From Vibrio sp. ES.051 (GTDB lineage Bacteria > Pseudomonadota > Gammaproteobacteria > Enterobacterales > Vibrionaceae), in contig NZ_PDJL01000004.1 in the NCBI RefSeq assembly GCF_002563795.1, forward strand, positions 124,001 through 188,000: DNA of 64,000 nucleotides, given 5' to 3'. Of this stretch, positions 1-11,801 are shown piece after piece. Position 1 is the first letter of the stretch; each line of letters opens with the position of its first letter. The position numbers and the translations under genes are program-made. The notes beneath the pieces are model-generated. The model made no database searches and was not told the origin of the DNA. It saw nothing but the letters and a program-made list of their open reading frames with translations.

Positions 1-1613
1 CCAATCATGACCATTTGGTGGTTTTGGATAAAGCCACGGTATAGGTCGATACTCATTAGCTGTTTGATGACCGATTCCGCATTGTTCAAGTCGTCTAGCG
101 TCTCGAATAACGGGCAAACATCCATACGATATGGGCAACCTGCTTCTTGCAGAAGTAGGTGGACCGCTAGCACATCTGATGCAGTGCGTGCCATAGAAAT
201 AACGTAGGCACCGAACGCTTCACGCGGTTGTGCTGCAATAATCTTGCAGGTGTCCAAGACCTCTTTGACTGGTTCAGACGGTTCCCAATCACGAGGCAGA
301 AGCGGACGTTTAGACGCGAGCTCATTGGTTAGAAAAGCAATCTTATCTTGCTCGCTCCATTGCTCGTAATCACCAATGCCTAAGTAGCGGGTCAGTTCAG
401 ACAATACGTCTGAATGACGCGTGCTCTCTTGGCGGATATCAAGGCGAACAAGATGAATACCAAACGCCTTTACGCGGCGTAATGTATCCAGTAGTGAGCC
501 GTTGGCAATCACGCCCATGCCACATTCATTTAGTGACTGGTAACAGGCATACAGAGGCTCCCAAAGTTGTTCGACTTTTTGCAGTGGTGCTTTGATGGCC
601 AGTTTTTGACCATGGATCTTAGCATCGAGAATATCTTTGGTTTCATTCAATAGGGCACGAAGCTGTTTTAAGATAGCGCGGTATGGTTCGTGTTGATCTT
701 CGCCAGCAAGTTCACGAACTTGATCGTTTGAAACCGTCATTGACAGTTCACTGATCAACTCGTTGATGTCATTGAGATAAAGATCCGCGGCTTTCCAACG
801 AGACAGAAGCAATACTTCACGCGTCACGCTATGAGTGACGAACGGGTTGCCGTCACGATCACCCCCCATCCAAGAAGAGAAATGCACTGGGCGAGCATCA
901 ATTGGTAAACCTTCACCCAAGTATGGTTTCAAGCGATCGTGCATTTCACGCAAGAAGTCTGGTACCGCTTCCCATAGTGAGTTTTCAACGACCGCAAACC
1001 CCCATTTTGCTTCATCCAGCGGAGTAGGTCGTTGTTGTCGAATTACGTCTGAATGCCAACTTTGCGCGATCAGTTGCTCTAGACGGCGCTCGGTTTTCTT
1101 GCGTTCTTTAGAAGAAAGATCACTCAGTTCCAACTTTGATAAGCACTCGTTTATCTTGACCAGTTTGTTGATCATCGTGCGACGCGTGATTTCCGTTGGG
1201 TGAGCCGTCAATACCAATTCAATATTCAGATCACGAACGGCTTGCGCAGTGTCCAGCTTGCTCACATCGTTTTGTACCAGTTTCGAAAACAGCGAGTTAA
1301 TCGCGTCTGGTTCACAAATGTGTTCTTCACAATGGCGTGAAATCGTGTGGTATTGCTCAGCAATATTGGTGAGATTTAGAAATTGGTTAAACGCACGGGT
1401 AACGGGCGTTAGCTGCTCATCAGGTAAATGTTTGATTTCTTCGATCAAGCTGTCCCTGTCTGCTTGATTTCCTGCTTGAGCTGATTTGGATAATTTACGA
1501 ATGGTTTCCACTTTCTCGAAGATTTCTTCGCCATGGGCATCGCGAATGGTGTTACCCAATAAGTGGCCTAACATGCGCACATTACTTTTGAGTGCGGCGT
1601 ATTTCTCGTTCAT
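1..1613 (-). CDS. ppc: phosphoenolpyruvate carboxylase, N-terminal part (runs off the window)
   Basis: Phosphoenolpyruvate carboxylase makes oxaloacetate from PEP and bicarbonate, refilling the TCA cycle and feeding aspartate-family amino acids. About 537 residues are visible on the minus strand, starting [16 protein letters not shown] and open to the window edge, out of the roughly 880 usual for the family. The N-terminal catalytic motif [12 protein letters not shown], with its essential histidine, and the [10 protein letters not shown] motif are both present. The C-terminal glycine-rich catalytic loops would lie beyond base 1. The start has an AGGA ribosome site 6 bases upstream. The gene lies in the same direction as argE, behind argE's terminator, so it is probably transcribed alone. 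Identification is secure; the gene is partial only because the window ends. Confidence 0.96.
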   Translation of the reverse strand, partial: MNEKYAALKSNVRMLGHLLGNTIRDAHGEEIFEKVETIRKLSKSAQAGNQADRDSLIEEIKHLPDEQLTPVTRAFNQFLNLTNIAEQYHTISRHCEEHICEPDAINSLFSKLVQNDVSKLDTAQAVRDLNIELVLTAHPTEITRRTMINKLVKINECLSKLELSDLSSKERKKTERRLEQLIAQSWHSDVIRQQRPTPLDEAKWGFAVVENSLWEAVPDFLREMHDRLKPYLGEGLPIDARPVHFSSWMGGDRDGNPFVTHSVTREVLLLSRWKAADLYLNDINELISELSMTVSNDQVRELAGEDQHEPYRAILKQLRALLNETKDILDAKIHGQKLAIKAPLQKVEQLWEPLYACYQSLNECGMGVIANGSLLDTLRRVKAFGIHLVRLDIRQESTRHSDVLSELTRYLGIGDYEQWSEQDKIAFLTNELASKRPLLPRDWEPSEPVKEVLDTCKIIAAQPREAFGAYVISMARTASDVLAVHLLLQEAGCPYRMDVCPLFETLDDLNNAESVIKQLMSIDLYRGFIQNHQMVMI

Positions 1614-1840
1614 TGTCGTCCTGCCTCGTAAAAAAACTACATCCATTGTCCTTGTTAAGACTCCAATCTAGCGAAAAGCACCAGTTATAGTCAAATAAAG
1701 CAGACTAAGTTTGCAATTATTCCGCTGTCTCCTGATTTAGAGCAAATTTACGGCAAAGGTAGAACTAGAAGTGAAAATTAATTACAAAATAACAAGTTAA
1801 ACAAGTGTTAAGGCTAACGCTAAATAGTGAAGATAAAAAG
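1614..1840. other. ppc upstream region
   Basis: AT-rich stretch between ppc and the argE terminator. It must hold the ppc promoter on the minus strand, but I cannot pick one hexamer pair with confidence. No gene-like reading frame is visible here. Confidence 0.4.
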
Positions 1841-1861
1841 ATGCAGCTCAATCGAGCTGCA
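1836..1861 (-). terminator. rho-independent terminator of argE
   Basis: An 8-bp perfect stem (GCAGCTC/GAGCTGC plus a T-A closing pair) with an AATC loop. Read on the minus strand it is followed by a T-rich run. It lies about 25 bp beyond the argE stop codon. Confidence 0.8.
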
Positions 1862-1885
1862 CAGAGTTTTAGGTTGAATCACGCA

Positions 1886-3022
1886 TTAACAACAATACTT
1901 GACCATCGCCTTTGAAAGCACATCAATCGTCGGGTCGATAAAGTCAAATGAGAGAAACTCATTCGGTTGGTGGGCTTGGTCAATTGAACCCGGGCCGAGA
2001 ACTAAGGTTGGACAGAGCTGTTGTAAGAAGGGCGCCTCGGTACAGTAATTCACGGTTTCTGAACTGGTTTGGCAGATCTCTTCAACACCACCGATAAATG
2101 GGTGGTCATGTTGGCATTCGTAACCCGGAATTGGTTCATGTAACGGCACAACTTCGATACGCCCTCGCCATTTGGCTTCGACTTCTTTTAATGCGCCGCG
2201 CAACATGTTTTCTAGTCCATCAAGGCTAATTCCAGGTAGTGGACGCACGTCGTAATGCAGTTCACAGCAACCACAAATACGGTTAGCGCTGTCACCACCA
2301 TGAATATGGCCAAGGTTTAAGGTAGGGCTTGGAATGGCAAAACCCGGATGGTGGTATTCTTTCACCAATTTATCGCGCAGTTGCATCATGGCAAACATCA
2401 CTTCATGCATGATCTCAATCGCGTTCACGCCAAGTGCAGGATCGGATGAATGGCCTGACTTACCGGTGACCCGAATTGCATTTGCTACATGCCCTTTATG
2501 ACCTCGAATTGGTACAAGGCTGGTAGGCTCACCAATAATGCAGTAATCCGGTTTAAAGGGGGCGTTTACGGTGAAATGTCGTGCGCCCAACATGGTGGTT
2601 TCTTCGTCACAAGTGGCTAATACATATAGCGGCTTGGTCTGCTTGCTCCAGTCGACTTTTTTGACGGCTTCATAAATAAAGGCAAAAAAGCCTTTCATGT
2701 CTGCCGTGCCTAAACCGTAAAAGCGGTTGTCTTTTTCCGTCAGTTTATGCGGATCAAAATTCCACTGTCCTTGATCGAATGGCACGGTATCACTATGGCC
2801 AGCAAGTAAAAGGCCGCCTTCACCCTCTCCCATACGTGCGATCATATTGTGCTTGCCTGGCTCGACTTCGACCACTTCAACGCTAAAACCCAGATCTTTA
2901 AACCAAGATGCGAGTTTTTCGATGACTTTTGCATTGCCCTGATCCCAGCTCGGATCCGTGGAGCTGATAGAAGAGGTGCTGATGAGTCCTTCATAGACCT
3001 CTAGAAAAGTTGGTAATTGCAT
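1886..3022 (-). CDS. argE: acetylornithine deacetylase
   Basis: Removes the acetyl group from N-acetylornithine to give ornithine, the linear-pathway step of arginine synthesis, in the cytoplasm. The protein has 378 residues, normal for ArgE of the M20 metallopeptidase family. Metal-binding motifs are visible: [12 protein letters not shown] near residue 80, GTADMKGF near 110 and the [10 protein letters not shown] catalytic-Glu segment near 140. The start [12 protein letters not shown] has an AGGAG site at good distance. It is divergent from argC, and the 144-bp gap holds ArgR-type operators, so both sides are probably repressed by arginine. Having argE agrees with the acetyltransferase fused to argH, since the linear route needs a separate acetyl donor step. 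Confidence 0.95.
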   Translation of the reverse strand: MQLPTFLEVYEGLISTSSISSTDPSWDQGNAKVIEKLASWFKDLGFSVEVVEVEPGKHNMIARMGEGEGGLLLAGHSDTVPFDQGQWNFDPHKLTEKDNRFYGLGTADMKGFFAFIYEAVKKVDWSKQTKPLYVLATCDEETTMLGARHFTVNAPFKPDYCIIGEPTSLVPIRGHKGHVANAIRVTGKSGHSSDPALGVNAIEIMHEVMFAMMQLRDKLVKEYHHPGFAIPSPTLNLGHIHGGDSANRICGCCELHYDVRPLPGISLDGLENMLRGALKEVEAKWRGRIEVVPLHEPIPGYECQHDHPFIGGVEEICQTSSETVNYCTEAPFLQQLCPTLVLGPGSIDQAHQPNEFLSFDFIDPTIDVLSKAMVKYCC

Positions 3023-3067
3023 GGATTGTTCAAATCTCCTGTTGACAGACAGACCACAAAAATGTAA

Positions 3068-3106
3068 AACACATATTAAATCATATTTAATGAATAAAAA
3101 ATCAAA
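3068..3106. promoter_or_regulatory. tandem ArgR (ARG box) operators between argE and argC
   Basis: Two 18-bp ARG-box-like sequences lie at 3068-3085 and 3089-3106, separated by exactly 3 bp, the spacing known for ArgR hexamer operators. The second reads TGAAT-AAAA-AATCA against the consensus TGAAT-N4-ATTCA. The first has a good right half (AATCA) and a weak left half. They sit in the divergent argE-argC promoter gap. The call rests on inspection only, with no matrix score. Confidence 0.65.
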
Positions 3107-3166
3107 ATAAAGCGAAAATTAAATATGGATAGTCATTTGAGCCTTTAAGTATATGGATGTCACACA

Positions 3167-4171
3167 ATGCTAAAAACCACGATTATTGGAGCCAGCGGTT
3201 ACACCGGCGCAGAGTTAGCGTTAATGGTTAATAAACACCCACAACTCACGCTATCAGGTTTATACGTTTCCGCCAACAGTGTTGATGCCGGAAAGAATAT
3301 TGCGCAGCTGCACGGCAAGTTAGCGGGCATCATTGATATGCCAGTCTCGCCACTGACGGATCCACTGCAAATCGCTCAAGAATCGGATGTGGTGTTTTTA
3401 GCAACGGCTCACGAGGTTAGCCACGATCTCGCCCCAACTTTCTTGGAGGCAGGCTGTCAGGTATTCGATTTATCGGGGGCATTCCGCGTTCAAAGTGAAG
3501 GTTTTTACCACACCTTTTATGGCTTCGAGCATCAACATAATAACTGGTTAGATAAAGCTGCATACGGCTTAGCAGAGTGGAACCAAGAATCAATTAAAAC
3601 GGCTCCCTTAGTTGCTGTAGCAGGTTGCTACCCGACTGCTTCGCAGTTAGCCATCAAACCTCTACTCGAAAATGCATTAGTGGATACCCATCAATGGCCC
3701 GTGATTAATGCGACCAGCGGCGCGTCAGGAGCTGGGCGTAAAGCCTCTATGGTGAACAGTTTCTGTGAAGTGAGCTTGCAACCTTATGGTGTATTTACTC
3801 ATCGTCACCAACCAGAAATTGCTCAGCACCTAGGTTGCGATGTAATTTTTACTCCGCACCTAGGCAACTTTAAACGCGGCATTCTTGCCACGATCACCAT
3901 GAAGTTAGCATCAGGCGTTACAGAGCAACAAGTCGCTCAAGCATTTGAACAAGCTTATCTAGGAAAGCCTGCCGTGCGTTTAAAAGGCGATGGAATTCCA
4001 CGTATTCAGGATGTCGAAAATACCCCTTTCTGCGATATCGGCTGGAAGGTACAAGGCGAACACATCATTGTGATTTCAGTCATCGACAATCTACTCAAAG
4101 GTGCATCAAGTCAAGCGATGCAATGTCTCAATATTCATTATGGTTACCCAGAACTGACAGCGTTGCTGTAG
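3167..4171 (+). CDS. argC: N-acetyl-gamma-glutamyl-phosphate reductase
   Basis: Third step of arginine synthesis: NADPH-dependent reduction of N-acetylglutamyl phosphate to the semialdehyde. It has 334 residues, the usual length. The N-terminal dinucleotide-binding motif [11 protein letters not shown] begins at residue 8, and the catalytic cysteine is C154 in [11 protein letters not shown] conserved HRHQPEI segment follows near residue 215. First gene of the plus-strand arg cluster; its stop codon is 21 bp ahead of the argB start, so the two are co-transcribed and likely under the ArgR sites just upstream. Confidence 0.97.
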   Translation: MLKTTIIGASGYTGAELALMVNKHPQLTLSGLYVSANSVDAGKNIAQLHGKLAGIIDMPVSPLTDPLQIAQESDVVFLATAHEVSHDLAPTFLEAGCQVFDLSGAFRVQSEGFYHTFYGFEHQHNNWLDKAAYGLAEWNQESIKTAPLVAVAGCYPTASQLAIKPLLENALVDTHQWPVINATSGASGAGRKASMVNSFCEVSLQPYGVFTHRHQPEIAQHLGCDVIFTPHLGNFKRGILATITMKLASGVTEQQVAQAFEQAYLGKPAVRLKGDGIPRIQDVENTPFCDIGWKVQGEHIIVISVIDNLLKGASSQAMQCLNIHYGYPELTALL

Positions 4172-4192
4172 TCGTTGAAAGAGGGAAATGCG

Positions 4193-4984
4193 ATGACGCA
4201 AACCAATCAAGCTCCTTTAGTCATTAAGCTAGGCGGTGCAGCTCTATCTTGCACTCAAACCTTAAGCCAACTGTTTGGTGCCATTGCGGCTTACCAAAAA
4301 TCGGCACAGCGACAAATCGCCATCGTTCATGGCGGTGGCTACCTAGTTGATGAGTTGATGGCAAAGCTTCAGCTTGAAACCGTAAAGAAAAACGGTCTTC
4401 GCATGACGCCTTATGAGCAAATTCCGGTGATTGCAGGCGCGCTTGCAGGTACCGCAAACAAGTTACTGCAAGGCCAAGCCATCGCAGATGGACTCAATGC
4501 TGTGGGTCTTAGTCTTGCGGATGGTGGTTTGTGTCTTGTTGAAGAACTTGACCCAGAACTCGGCGCGGTAGGTAAAGCATCACCGGGTGATTCAACGCTA
4601 TTACAAGCGGTACTAAATACAGGCGCACTGCCAATTATCAGCTCTATTGGTTTAACCACTGATGGCCAGATGATGAATGTGAATGCAGACCAAGCCGCAG
4701 TCGCGGTGGCAGGTGCTCTCGATGCTGAATTGGTGCTGTTGTCAGATGTGAGTGGCGTACTCGATGGCAAAGGGCATTTGATCAAAACGCTATCTGAGCA
4801 AGAAGCCGATACATTGATCAAAGGGCAGGTGATCACAGACGGCATGATCGTCAAAGTTAAAGCTGCTTTGGAGGCGGCCAATGATCTTGGTCGTCCTATC
4901 GAAGTCGCGACCTGGCGTTACCCAGAAAAATTAGTACAGCTATTCGCTGGTGAAAGTATTGGCACGCAATTTTTGCCTCAATAA
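4193..4984 (+). CDS. argB: acetylglutamate kinase
   Basis: Phosphorylates N-acetylglutamate, the second step of arginine synthesis. The protein has 263 residues with the amino-acid kinase signature VIKLGGAAL near the N-terminus, the [13 protein letters not shown] loop and a C-terminal [10 protein letters not shown] stretch. I chose the ATG at 4193 because it has a GAGGG ribosome site 7 bases upstream and gives the normal family length. An in-frame TTG at 4175 would add six residues and has no better support. It follows argC closely and precedes argG by 84 bp. Confidence 0.95.
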   Translation: MTQTNQAPLVIKLGGAALSCTQTLSQLFGAIAAYQKSAQRQIAIVHGGGYLVDELMAKLQLETVKKNGLRMTPYEQIPVIAGALAGTANKLLQGQAIADGLNAVGLSLADGGLCLVEELDPELGAVGKASPGDSTLLQAVLNTGALPIISSIGLTTDGQMMNVNADQAAVAVAGALDAELVLLSDVSGVLDGKGHLIKTLSEQEADTLIKGQVITDGMIVKVKAALEAANDLGRPIEVATWRYPEKLVQLFAGESIGTQFLPQ

Positions 4985-5020
4985 GCATCAGCAAAAGAAT
5001 TCAATATTAGGAAGTCGTAG

Positions 5021-5051
5021 TTGGCACTGACCGCCGAGCGCAGCGCCAGTT
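5021..5051 (+). other. imperfect stem-loop between argB and argG
   Basis: TTGGC-A-CTG pairs with CAG-C-GCCA around a GC-rich loop, with one A/C mismatch. No T-run follows, so it is not a standard terminator. It may set argG message stability or processing. The role is inferred. Confidence 0.35.
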
Positions 5052-5068
5052 AAGTTTGGAGAAGAAAG

Positions 5069-6283
5069 ATGAGCAAAGTGAACGTAAATAAAGTGGTAGT
5101 CGCATACTCAGGCGGTCTAGATACCTCAGTAATTATCCCGTGGCTAAAAGAGAACTACGATTGTGAAGTCGTTGCTTTCGTTGCCGATGTTGGTCAAGGC
5201 GCAGAAGAGCTAGAAGGTATTGAAGCGAAAGCAAAAGCTTCAGGTGCTTCTGAGTGTTACATCGCTGACTTGAAAGAAGAAATGGTCGCAGACTACATTT
5301 ACCCAACGCTAAAAACCGGCGCGTACTACGAAGGTAAGTACCTGCTGGGTACATCAATGGCGCGTCCAATTATTGCTAAAGCACAGGTTGAAGTCGCACG
5401 TAAAGTGGGCGCGGACGCATTGTGTCACGGCTGTACAGGTAAAGGTAATGACCAAGTTCGTTTCGAAGGCGCATTCGCAGCACTAGCACCAGATCTACAA
5501 GTGATTGCACCTTGGCGTGAATGGGACCTAGTGAGCCGTGAAGAATGTTTGGATTACCTAGCTGAGCGTAACATTCCTTGTTCAGCGTCTCTTACTAAGA
5601 TCTACTCACGTGATGCAAACGCATGGCACATTTCTACTGAAGGTGGCGTCCTAGAAGATACGTGGAACGCACCAAACGAAGATTGCTGGGTATGGACTGT
5701 AGACCCAGAGCAAGCACCAAACGAAGCGGAATATGTCACGCTGAAAGTAGAAAAAGGTGAGGTGGTCGAAGTTGATGGCGAAGCGATGACACCATACAAT
5801 GCGTTGGTTTATCTAAACGAAAAAGGTGCGAAGCACGGTGTTGGTCGTATCGATGTCGTTGAAAACCGTCTAGTCGGAATGAAATCTCGTGGCTGCTACG
5901 AAACACCGGGAGGCACCATCATGATGGAAGCGCTGCGTGCCGTTGAACAGCTCGTGCTAGACAAATCATCATTCGAATTCCGTGAAGAGCTGGGTCTAAA
6001 AGCGTCTCACCTTGTGTACGATGGCCGTTGGTTTACGCCACTATGTAAGTCGATCCTTGCCGCTTCAGAAGAGTTAGCGCAAGACGTGAATGGCGAAGTG
6101 GTTGTGAAACTCTATAAAGGTCAAGCGACAGTGACGCAAAAACGTTCTGACAACAGCTTGTATTCAGAAGAGTTCGCGACTTTTGGTGAAGATGAGGTTT
6201 ACGACCAAAGCCATGCGGGTGGTTTCATCCGTCTTTACTCGCTATCAAGCCGTATTCGTGCATTGAACAGCCAGAAGAAATAA
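5069..6283 (+). CDS. argG: argininosuccinate synthase
   Basis: Joins citrulline and aspartate, using ATP, to make argininosuccinate. It has 404 residues, the shorter type of ArgG. The ATP pyrophosphatase loop [10 protein letters not shown] lies at residues 12-21 and the second signature [13 protein letters not shown] near residue 120. The start has a GGAGAAGAAAG ribosome site. It is the third gene of the argCBG transcript and is followed by a strong terminator, so argH is probably read mainly from its own promoter. Confidence 0.97.
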   Translation: MSKVNVNKVVVAYSGGLDTSVIIPWLKENYDCEVVAFVADVGQGAEELEGIEAKAKASGASECYIADLKEEMVADYIYPTLKTGAYYEGKYLLGTSMARPIIAKAQVEVARKVGADALCHGCTGKGNDQVRFEGAFAALAPDLQVIAPWREWDLVSREECLDYLAERNIPCSASLTKIYSRDANAWHISTEGGVLEDTWNAPNEDCWVWTVDPEQAPNEAEYVTLKVEKGEVVEVDGEAMTPYNALVYLNEKGAKHGVGRIDVVENRLVGMKSRGCYETPGGTIMMEALRAVEQLVLDKSSFEFREELGLKASHLVYDGRWFTPLCKSILAASEELAQDVNGEVVVKLYKGQATVTQKRSDNSLYSEEFATFGEDEVYDQSHAGGFIRLYSLSSRIRALNSQKK

Positions 6284-6307
6284 TCTCTTCACATCTCGGA
6301 TTGAGTA

Positions 6308-6338
6308 AAGACCTGCTATTGGATAGCAGGTCTTTTTT
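6308..6338 (+). terminator. rho-independent terminator after argG
   Basis: Perfect 12-bp stem (AAGACCTGCTAT/ATAGCAGGTCTT) with a TGG loop running into a T-tract, 25 bp after the argG stop. It separates argG from argH. Confidence 0.9.
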
Positions 6339-6380
6339 GTTGGCTTATGTCTATGAGCACAAAGATGCAAATGCACTTCA

Positions 6381-6419
6381 TTTGAATATATATGTAAAAA
6401 TATTGAATTTATACTTTAT
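6381..6419. promoter_or_regulatory. tandem ArgR boxes upstream of argH
   Basis: Two 18-bp boxes, 6381-6398 and 6402-6419, are separated by exactly 3 bp. Both carry an intact TGAAT left half; their right halves are degenerate (ATGTA and ACTTT against ATTCA). With the terminator just upstream this marks a separate ArgR-controlled promoter for argH. No matrix score was computed. Confidence 0.6.
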
Positions 6420-6512
6420 TTTTTGTCGAAATTGCCGTAACGTTGACCCATAAGAAAAAGTGAGCAAATGACCATCAAATTGGTTACTACTCATTCGAGA
6501 ACGTTAGAGTAA

Positions 6513-8411
<1,899 letters not shown>

Positions 8412-8570
8412 TGTTGAAATAGAAAAATGATGTTATTAACATTCAAAGGCATAGTGATTTTTCGATAAGCGTACATAAGTATTCGCTAAAAAATCGAAAA
8501 AATTTGGAACCTTTGAGAGGAAGCTCGGTCTATTAAAGTACCACTGCTTTTTCTTAGAAGAATCTAAGAG

Positions 8571-8606
8571 AGCCCCAGAACTGATATTGGTTTTGGGGCT
8601 TTTTTC
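8571..8606 (+). terminator. rho-independent terminator after argH
   Basis: Stem AGCCCCA with further A-T and G-U pairs, closed by TGGGGCT and followed by a run of T. It lies 160 bp after the argH stop; the bases between show no gene. Confidence 0.8.
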
Positions 8607-8617
8607 TATCTGCCACT

Positions 8618-8887
8618 TTACTCTTTTTTATCCGTCTCTTTTCGTCCTCGCCGACGTTGCCACGGCAAGATGACAAAACGCATCCATAAGTGCAAAAACA
8701 ATAAAATATTGAAAGCGAAACCAGCAAAGATCAAAGCGATCGACTCGATGCTTTGTGGATCATCTTTGAACGCAAACCACCACACAATCCAGCACAGTAC
8801 CGAAAGCACCGTTAACTGATCCAAGCATCGTTGGCAACGCCCAAGCTTTTTCCAAAACCAATGTTCCTCGCAACGGCGACAAGTCAT
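8618..8887 (-). CDS. DUF3624-like small membrane protein
   Basis: Product of about 89 residues beginning MTCRRCEEHWFWKKLG. It has two CxxC pairs near the N-terminus (CRRC and CQRC), two hydrophobic segments (about residues 25-40 and 50-68) and a strongly basic then charged tail (RRRGRKETDKKE). The pattern matches my memory of the DUF3624 family seen in vibrios; the function is unknown. The ATG at 8887 is preferred over an in-frame TTG four codons upstream. Paired cysteines ahead of two membrane helices suggest a small metal-bound or redox-active inner-membrane protein, but that is inference. It converges on argH. Confidence 0.7.
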   Translation of the reverse strand: MTCRRCEEHWFWKKLGRCQRCLDQLTVLSVLCWIVWWFAFKDDPQSIESIALIFAGFAFNILLFLHLWMRFVILPWQRRRGRKETDKKE

Positions 8888-9068
8888 AGTGTTTTCCAAG
8901 GCATCAGTGTTGCTTCAGATTATATACCCAACACAAAGAGAGAAAGCGTTTTTTGTCGCGGCTTAGAGCGCAGGAACACAACCAAAAATGGAAAGTTAGC
9001 TTTGTAGAGCTTATGTGGCACGTGATTGATGTATGGTGCGCTGTCAGTCTTTAATAGGAAAAATAATC

Positions 9069-9173
9069 ATGTCGACAGAATTGAAATTTGCACTGAGTAT
9101 CGCTGGTGGTTTTTTTACGATCGGTGTAGTCGCGATCATCATGGTAAGTCGTTACGCAATGATGGCAGTGTAG
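9069..9173 (+). CDS. 34-residue single-pass membrane peptide (unrecognised)
   Basis: A short frame, MSTELKFALSIAGG... ending ...SRYAMMAV, with an AGGA ribosome site 9 bases ahead of its ATG. A single hydrophobic helix spans about residues 7-26, followed by a positive residue and a short tail. A strong terminator lies 28 bp after its stop, so it looks like a complete one-gene transcription unit. I do not recognise the family and no function is claimed. It could also be chance, but the combination of ribosome site, membrane-like composition and dedicated terminator argues for a real small protein. Confidence 0.6.
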   Translation: MSTELKFALSIAGGFFTIGVVAIIMVSRYAMMAV

Positions 9174-9200
9174 TACTTATGTAATCGCCTCAAAGTAGTC

Positions 9201-9240
9201 AACAGAAAGCCTCGTTAATCACGAGGCTTTCTGTTTTGTT
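9201..9240 (+). terminator. terminator after the 34-residue gene
   Basis: Perfect 15-bp stem (AACAGAAAGCCTCGT/ACGAGGCTTTCTGTT) with a TAATC loop and T-rich 3' side. It faces the end of the Lpd-like gene from the other side and may work for both. Confidence 0.8.
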
Positions 9241-9277
9241 TGGTATGTAAAGACTGGCTCGATTGAGCATGAAAGCG

Positions 9278-10750
9278 TTAGCAACCAGGCCCACAGTCAA
9301 GGCAATGTTTCACCATTTCTGGCCCTAAGTGTAGTTTTGCATTCAAATCACGTAGAGCGGTGCGGACACCCTCTTCGATCACTGGATGATAGAAGGGCAT
9401 ATCTAGCATCTCAGAAACCGTCATTCTATTTTGGTGTGCCCAAGCCAAAAGATGCGCGAGGTGTTCTGCGTTCGGCCCCATCATCTCTGCACCTAAAAAG
9501 CGTCCAGTTCCTTGCTCGCCATAGACATGTAACATCCCTTTGTTTCGTAGCATGACACGCGAACGTCCTTGATTCTCAAAAGAGACTTCACCAGTAACAA
9601 AACAACCACAGCTTCCTAAGCGAGTTTCCAGTTGTTTGAAAGTTTCACCGACCATAGCTATTTGCGGATCGGAGAATACAGCTGAAATTGGCGAACGACG
9701 CAGACCTGCACGAATATCCGGGAAGCGACCTGCATTATCACCAGCAATGCGACCTTGATCAGCGGCCTCGTGCAGCAATGGAACTTGGTTACTTGCATCA
9801 CCCGCAATAAAAATACTCTCTACGGAGGTTTGCAATGTGTAGTGATCTGCGGTTGGTACACCGCGTTCATCGAGGGCAATATTGGTGTTCTCGATCGCTA
9901 GCTTATCTACGTTAGGACGTCGTCCAGTGGCTGCTAAAACGTAATCAACAATAAAGGTTTCTAATTCACCGTCGTGGTTAATAAATTGGATCTCAACGTT
10001 GTCTGCGCCTGCTGCATTCGATGATGGTATGCGCTTCATGCTTTCTACTTTTACATCGGCATCAAGATAGAACTCTTCTTTAAAAGTTTTATCTGCGTAA
10101 GCCATCACCTCTGGATCTGTCAGTGGACCAACTTGACCACCAAGACCAAAGAGCTTCACTTTCACCCCTAGGCGGTGCAATGCTTGACCGAGTTCAAGTC
10201 CGATCACTCCGGGGCCAAATACCGCAACGGACTCAGGCAAATCATCCCAATCAAAGACATCATCATTAATTACGAGACGGTCACCCAACTCATTCCAAGC
10301 TGCTGGATAGGCAGGACGAGAGCCCGTCGCGATCACAATCCGTTTTGCGGTGACCTGAGTATGGTCATCTATGATAAGTGTATGATCATCGGCAAACTTC
10401 GCGTAACCTGATAACTTGTCTTCTGCGGGAATATCATCGACGCTTTCAAGCACAAAGCCAACAAAACGATCACGTTCGCGTTTTACACGATCCATGACTT
10501 CTTGTCCGTTAATGCGTATTTCACCTTGCGGATGGATCCCAAATCCAGGCGCTTTTTCGATTTGGTGGGCACTTTCTGCGGCCGCAATCAACAGCTTAGA
10601 GGGCATGCAACCGACGCGAGCACAGGTTGTTCCGTAAGGACCGCCTTCAATCATTACTATGCTGTTAGTATGAGCTTTTGCTGCTCGATAAGCGCCAAGA
10701 CCAGCAGTACCACCACCAATAATCGCTACGTCGACATTAACTTGTTTCAT
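9278..10750 (-). CDS. Lpd-like FAD-dependent disulfide oxidoreductase with a C-terminal cysteine tail
   Basis: A pyridine nucleotide-disulfide oxidoreductase of 490 residues. It has the FAD-binding GGGTAGLGAY motif at the N-terminus, a redox-active disulfide at C43 and C48 (TTCARVGCMPSK), the NAD-binding GPGVIGLELGQAL segment near 180, an FAD motif IFIAGDAS near 315 and an active-site HPVIEE near the C-terminus. It is usually labelled dihydrolipoyl dehydrogenase, but it is not beside any 2-oxoacid dehydrogenase genes. The unusual end HCLDCGPGC places three cysteines (C483, C486, C490) on a tail, which recalls the shuttle cysteines of mercuric and thioredoxin reductases. Its neighbour upstream on the same strand is the peroxiredoxin-glutaredoxin gene, so a role in peroxide or thiol metabolism is inferred. 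Confidence 0.85.
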   Translation of the reverse strand: MKQVNVDVAIIGGGTAGLGAYRAAKAHTNSIVMIEGGPYGTTCARVGCMPSKLLIAAAESAHQIEKAPGFGIHPQGEIRINGQEVMDRVKRERDRFVGFVLESVDDIPAEDKLSGYAKFADDHTLIIDDHTQVTAKRIVIATGSRPAYPAAWNELGDRLVINDDVFDWDDLPESVAVFGPGVIGLELGQALHRLGVKVKLFGLGGQVGPLTDPEVMAYADKTFKEEFYLDADVKVESMKRIPSSNAAGADNVEIQFINHDGELETFIVDYVLAATGRRPNVDKLAIENTNIALDERGVPTADHYTLQTSVESIFIAGDASNQVPLLHEAADQGRIAGDNAGRFPDIRAGLRRSPISAVFSDPQIAMVGETFKQLETRLGSCGCFVTGEVSFENQGRSRVMLRNKGMLHVYGEQGTGRFLGAEMMGPNAEHLAHLLAWAHQNRMTVSEMLDMPFYHPVIEEGVRTALRDLNAKLHLGPEMVKHCLDCGPGC

Positions 10751-10888
10751 CGTGAACTCTCGCTTTTTGTTTTTAAGCCAAGCTAGCTACATTGAGCTTG
10801 GAGAGTGAATTGGGTCGTTGAATCTGTATAAGGAGTCACCTTATCGGTAGACGACTACTTATCTAGACTAGTAGAAGAAGTGAGTTAG

Positions 10889-10942
10889 GGCTGGCCTCCG
10901 AGCCAAAGGCACCGGAGACCGAGGGTGTAGGCTATGGACAGC
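10889..10942. other. intercistronic stem-loops between the fusion gene and the Lpd-like gene
   Basis: Two inverted repeats lie here: GGCCTCCG with CGGAGACC (10893-10920, one mismatch), and a 7-bp TAGGCTA/TAGCCTA stem at the stop of the upstream gene (10930-10950). Neither is followed by a clear T-run. They may partly separate the two minus-strand genes. Confidence 0.4.
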
Positions 10943-11671
10943 TTAGCCTAGATACGCTTCTAGCTCTTCGCTACCGCCGATGTGCTTGCCACCGATAAAG
11001 ACTTGTGGAACAGTCGTGCGACCAGATATAGCTCGTAGACTAACTGTCGTTGCGTCTTTACCCAGAATCACTTCTTCATATTGAAGACCGTGGTCAATCA
11101 GGTTTTGTTTCGCTTTCATACAGAAAGGGCAGCCTGGCTTAGTGAATACCGTGATGGACTCTTGCGTTTTGTAGTCTGGCGCAATGTAGTTCAGCATGGT
11201 GTCTGCGTCTGACACTTTGAATGGGTCGCCTGGTTCGTTTGGCTCAATGAACATTTTTTCCACTACGCCATCTTTTACTAGCATGCTGTAACGCCATGAA
11301 CGTTTGCCAAAGCCGATGTCGTTTTTATCCACTAACATACCCATGCCATCGGTGAATTCACCATTACCGTCAGGAATGAAGGTAATGTTTTCTGCTTCTT
11401 GGTCTTGTTTCCATGCATTCATCACGAACGTATCATTGACTGAGACACAAATAATCTCATCCACTCCGTGCTCTTTAAATACAGGGAACAATTCGTTGTA
11501 ACGAGGTAGATGGCTTGATGAACAGGTTGGAGTAAATGCACCCGGTAAGCTAAATACGATAACGGTCTTACCTTTAAATAGCTCATCAGTCGTTACATTC
11601 ATCCAAGAGTCACCTTGACGAACTGGAAAAGTAACTTGAGGGACTTGTTGACCTTCTTTAGATACAAACAT
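10943..11671 (-). CDS. peroxiredoxin-glutaredoxin fusion protein (hybrid Prx5/Grx)
   Basis: Reduces hydroperoxides using glutathione. Residues 1 to about 160 are a Prx5-type peroxiredoxin with the peroxidatic cysteine C50 in [17 protein letters not shown]. Residues from about 170 to 242 are a glutaredoxin with the CPFC site at C181 and C184 and the TVPQVFIGG cis-proline motif. At 242 residues it matches Haemophilus influenzae PGdx, a known fusion. The gene is divergent from oxyR, with an OxyR-type palindrome in the shared gap, so peroxide induction is expected. The Lpd-like gene follows on the same strand 192 bp on. Confidence 0.95.
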   Translation of the reverse strand: MFVSKEGQQVPQVTFPVRQGDSWMNVTTDELFKGKTVIVFSLPGAFTPTCSSSHLPRYNELFPVFKEHGVDEIICVSVNDTFVMNAWKQDQEAENITFIPDGNGEFTDGMGMLVDKNDIGFGKRSWRYSMLVKDGVVEKMFIEPNEPGDPFKVSDADTMLNYIAPDYKTQESITVFTKPGCPFCMKAKQNLIDHGLQYEEVILGKDATTVSLRAISGRTTVPQVFIGGKHIGGSEELEAYLG

Positions 11672-11801
11672 AATGATTTCCTTTAACTATTTTAAATTAT
11701 GCGTATAGAGCTTAGCGTTTTTCTTTGCTCTGTTTCGTTCTGTTGAGCCCATTATTGTAAAAATCCTTTGATAGCTCTAATCGTTTGGTGTTATGGTTTT
11801 G

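Noticed and set aside
835..1203. 122-codon plus-strand frame
   Set aside because: Antisense to the conserved N-terminal half of ppc.
4411..4881. 156-codon minus-strand frame
   Set aside because: Antisense shadow of argB, serine- and alanine-rich as expected of a mirrored frame.
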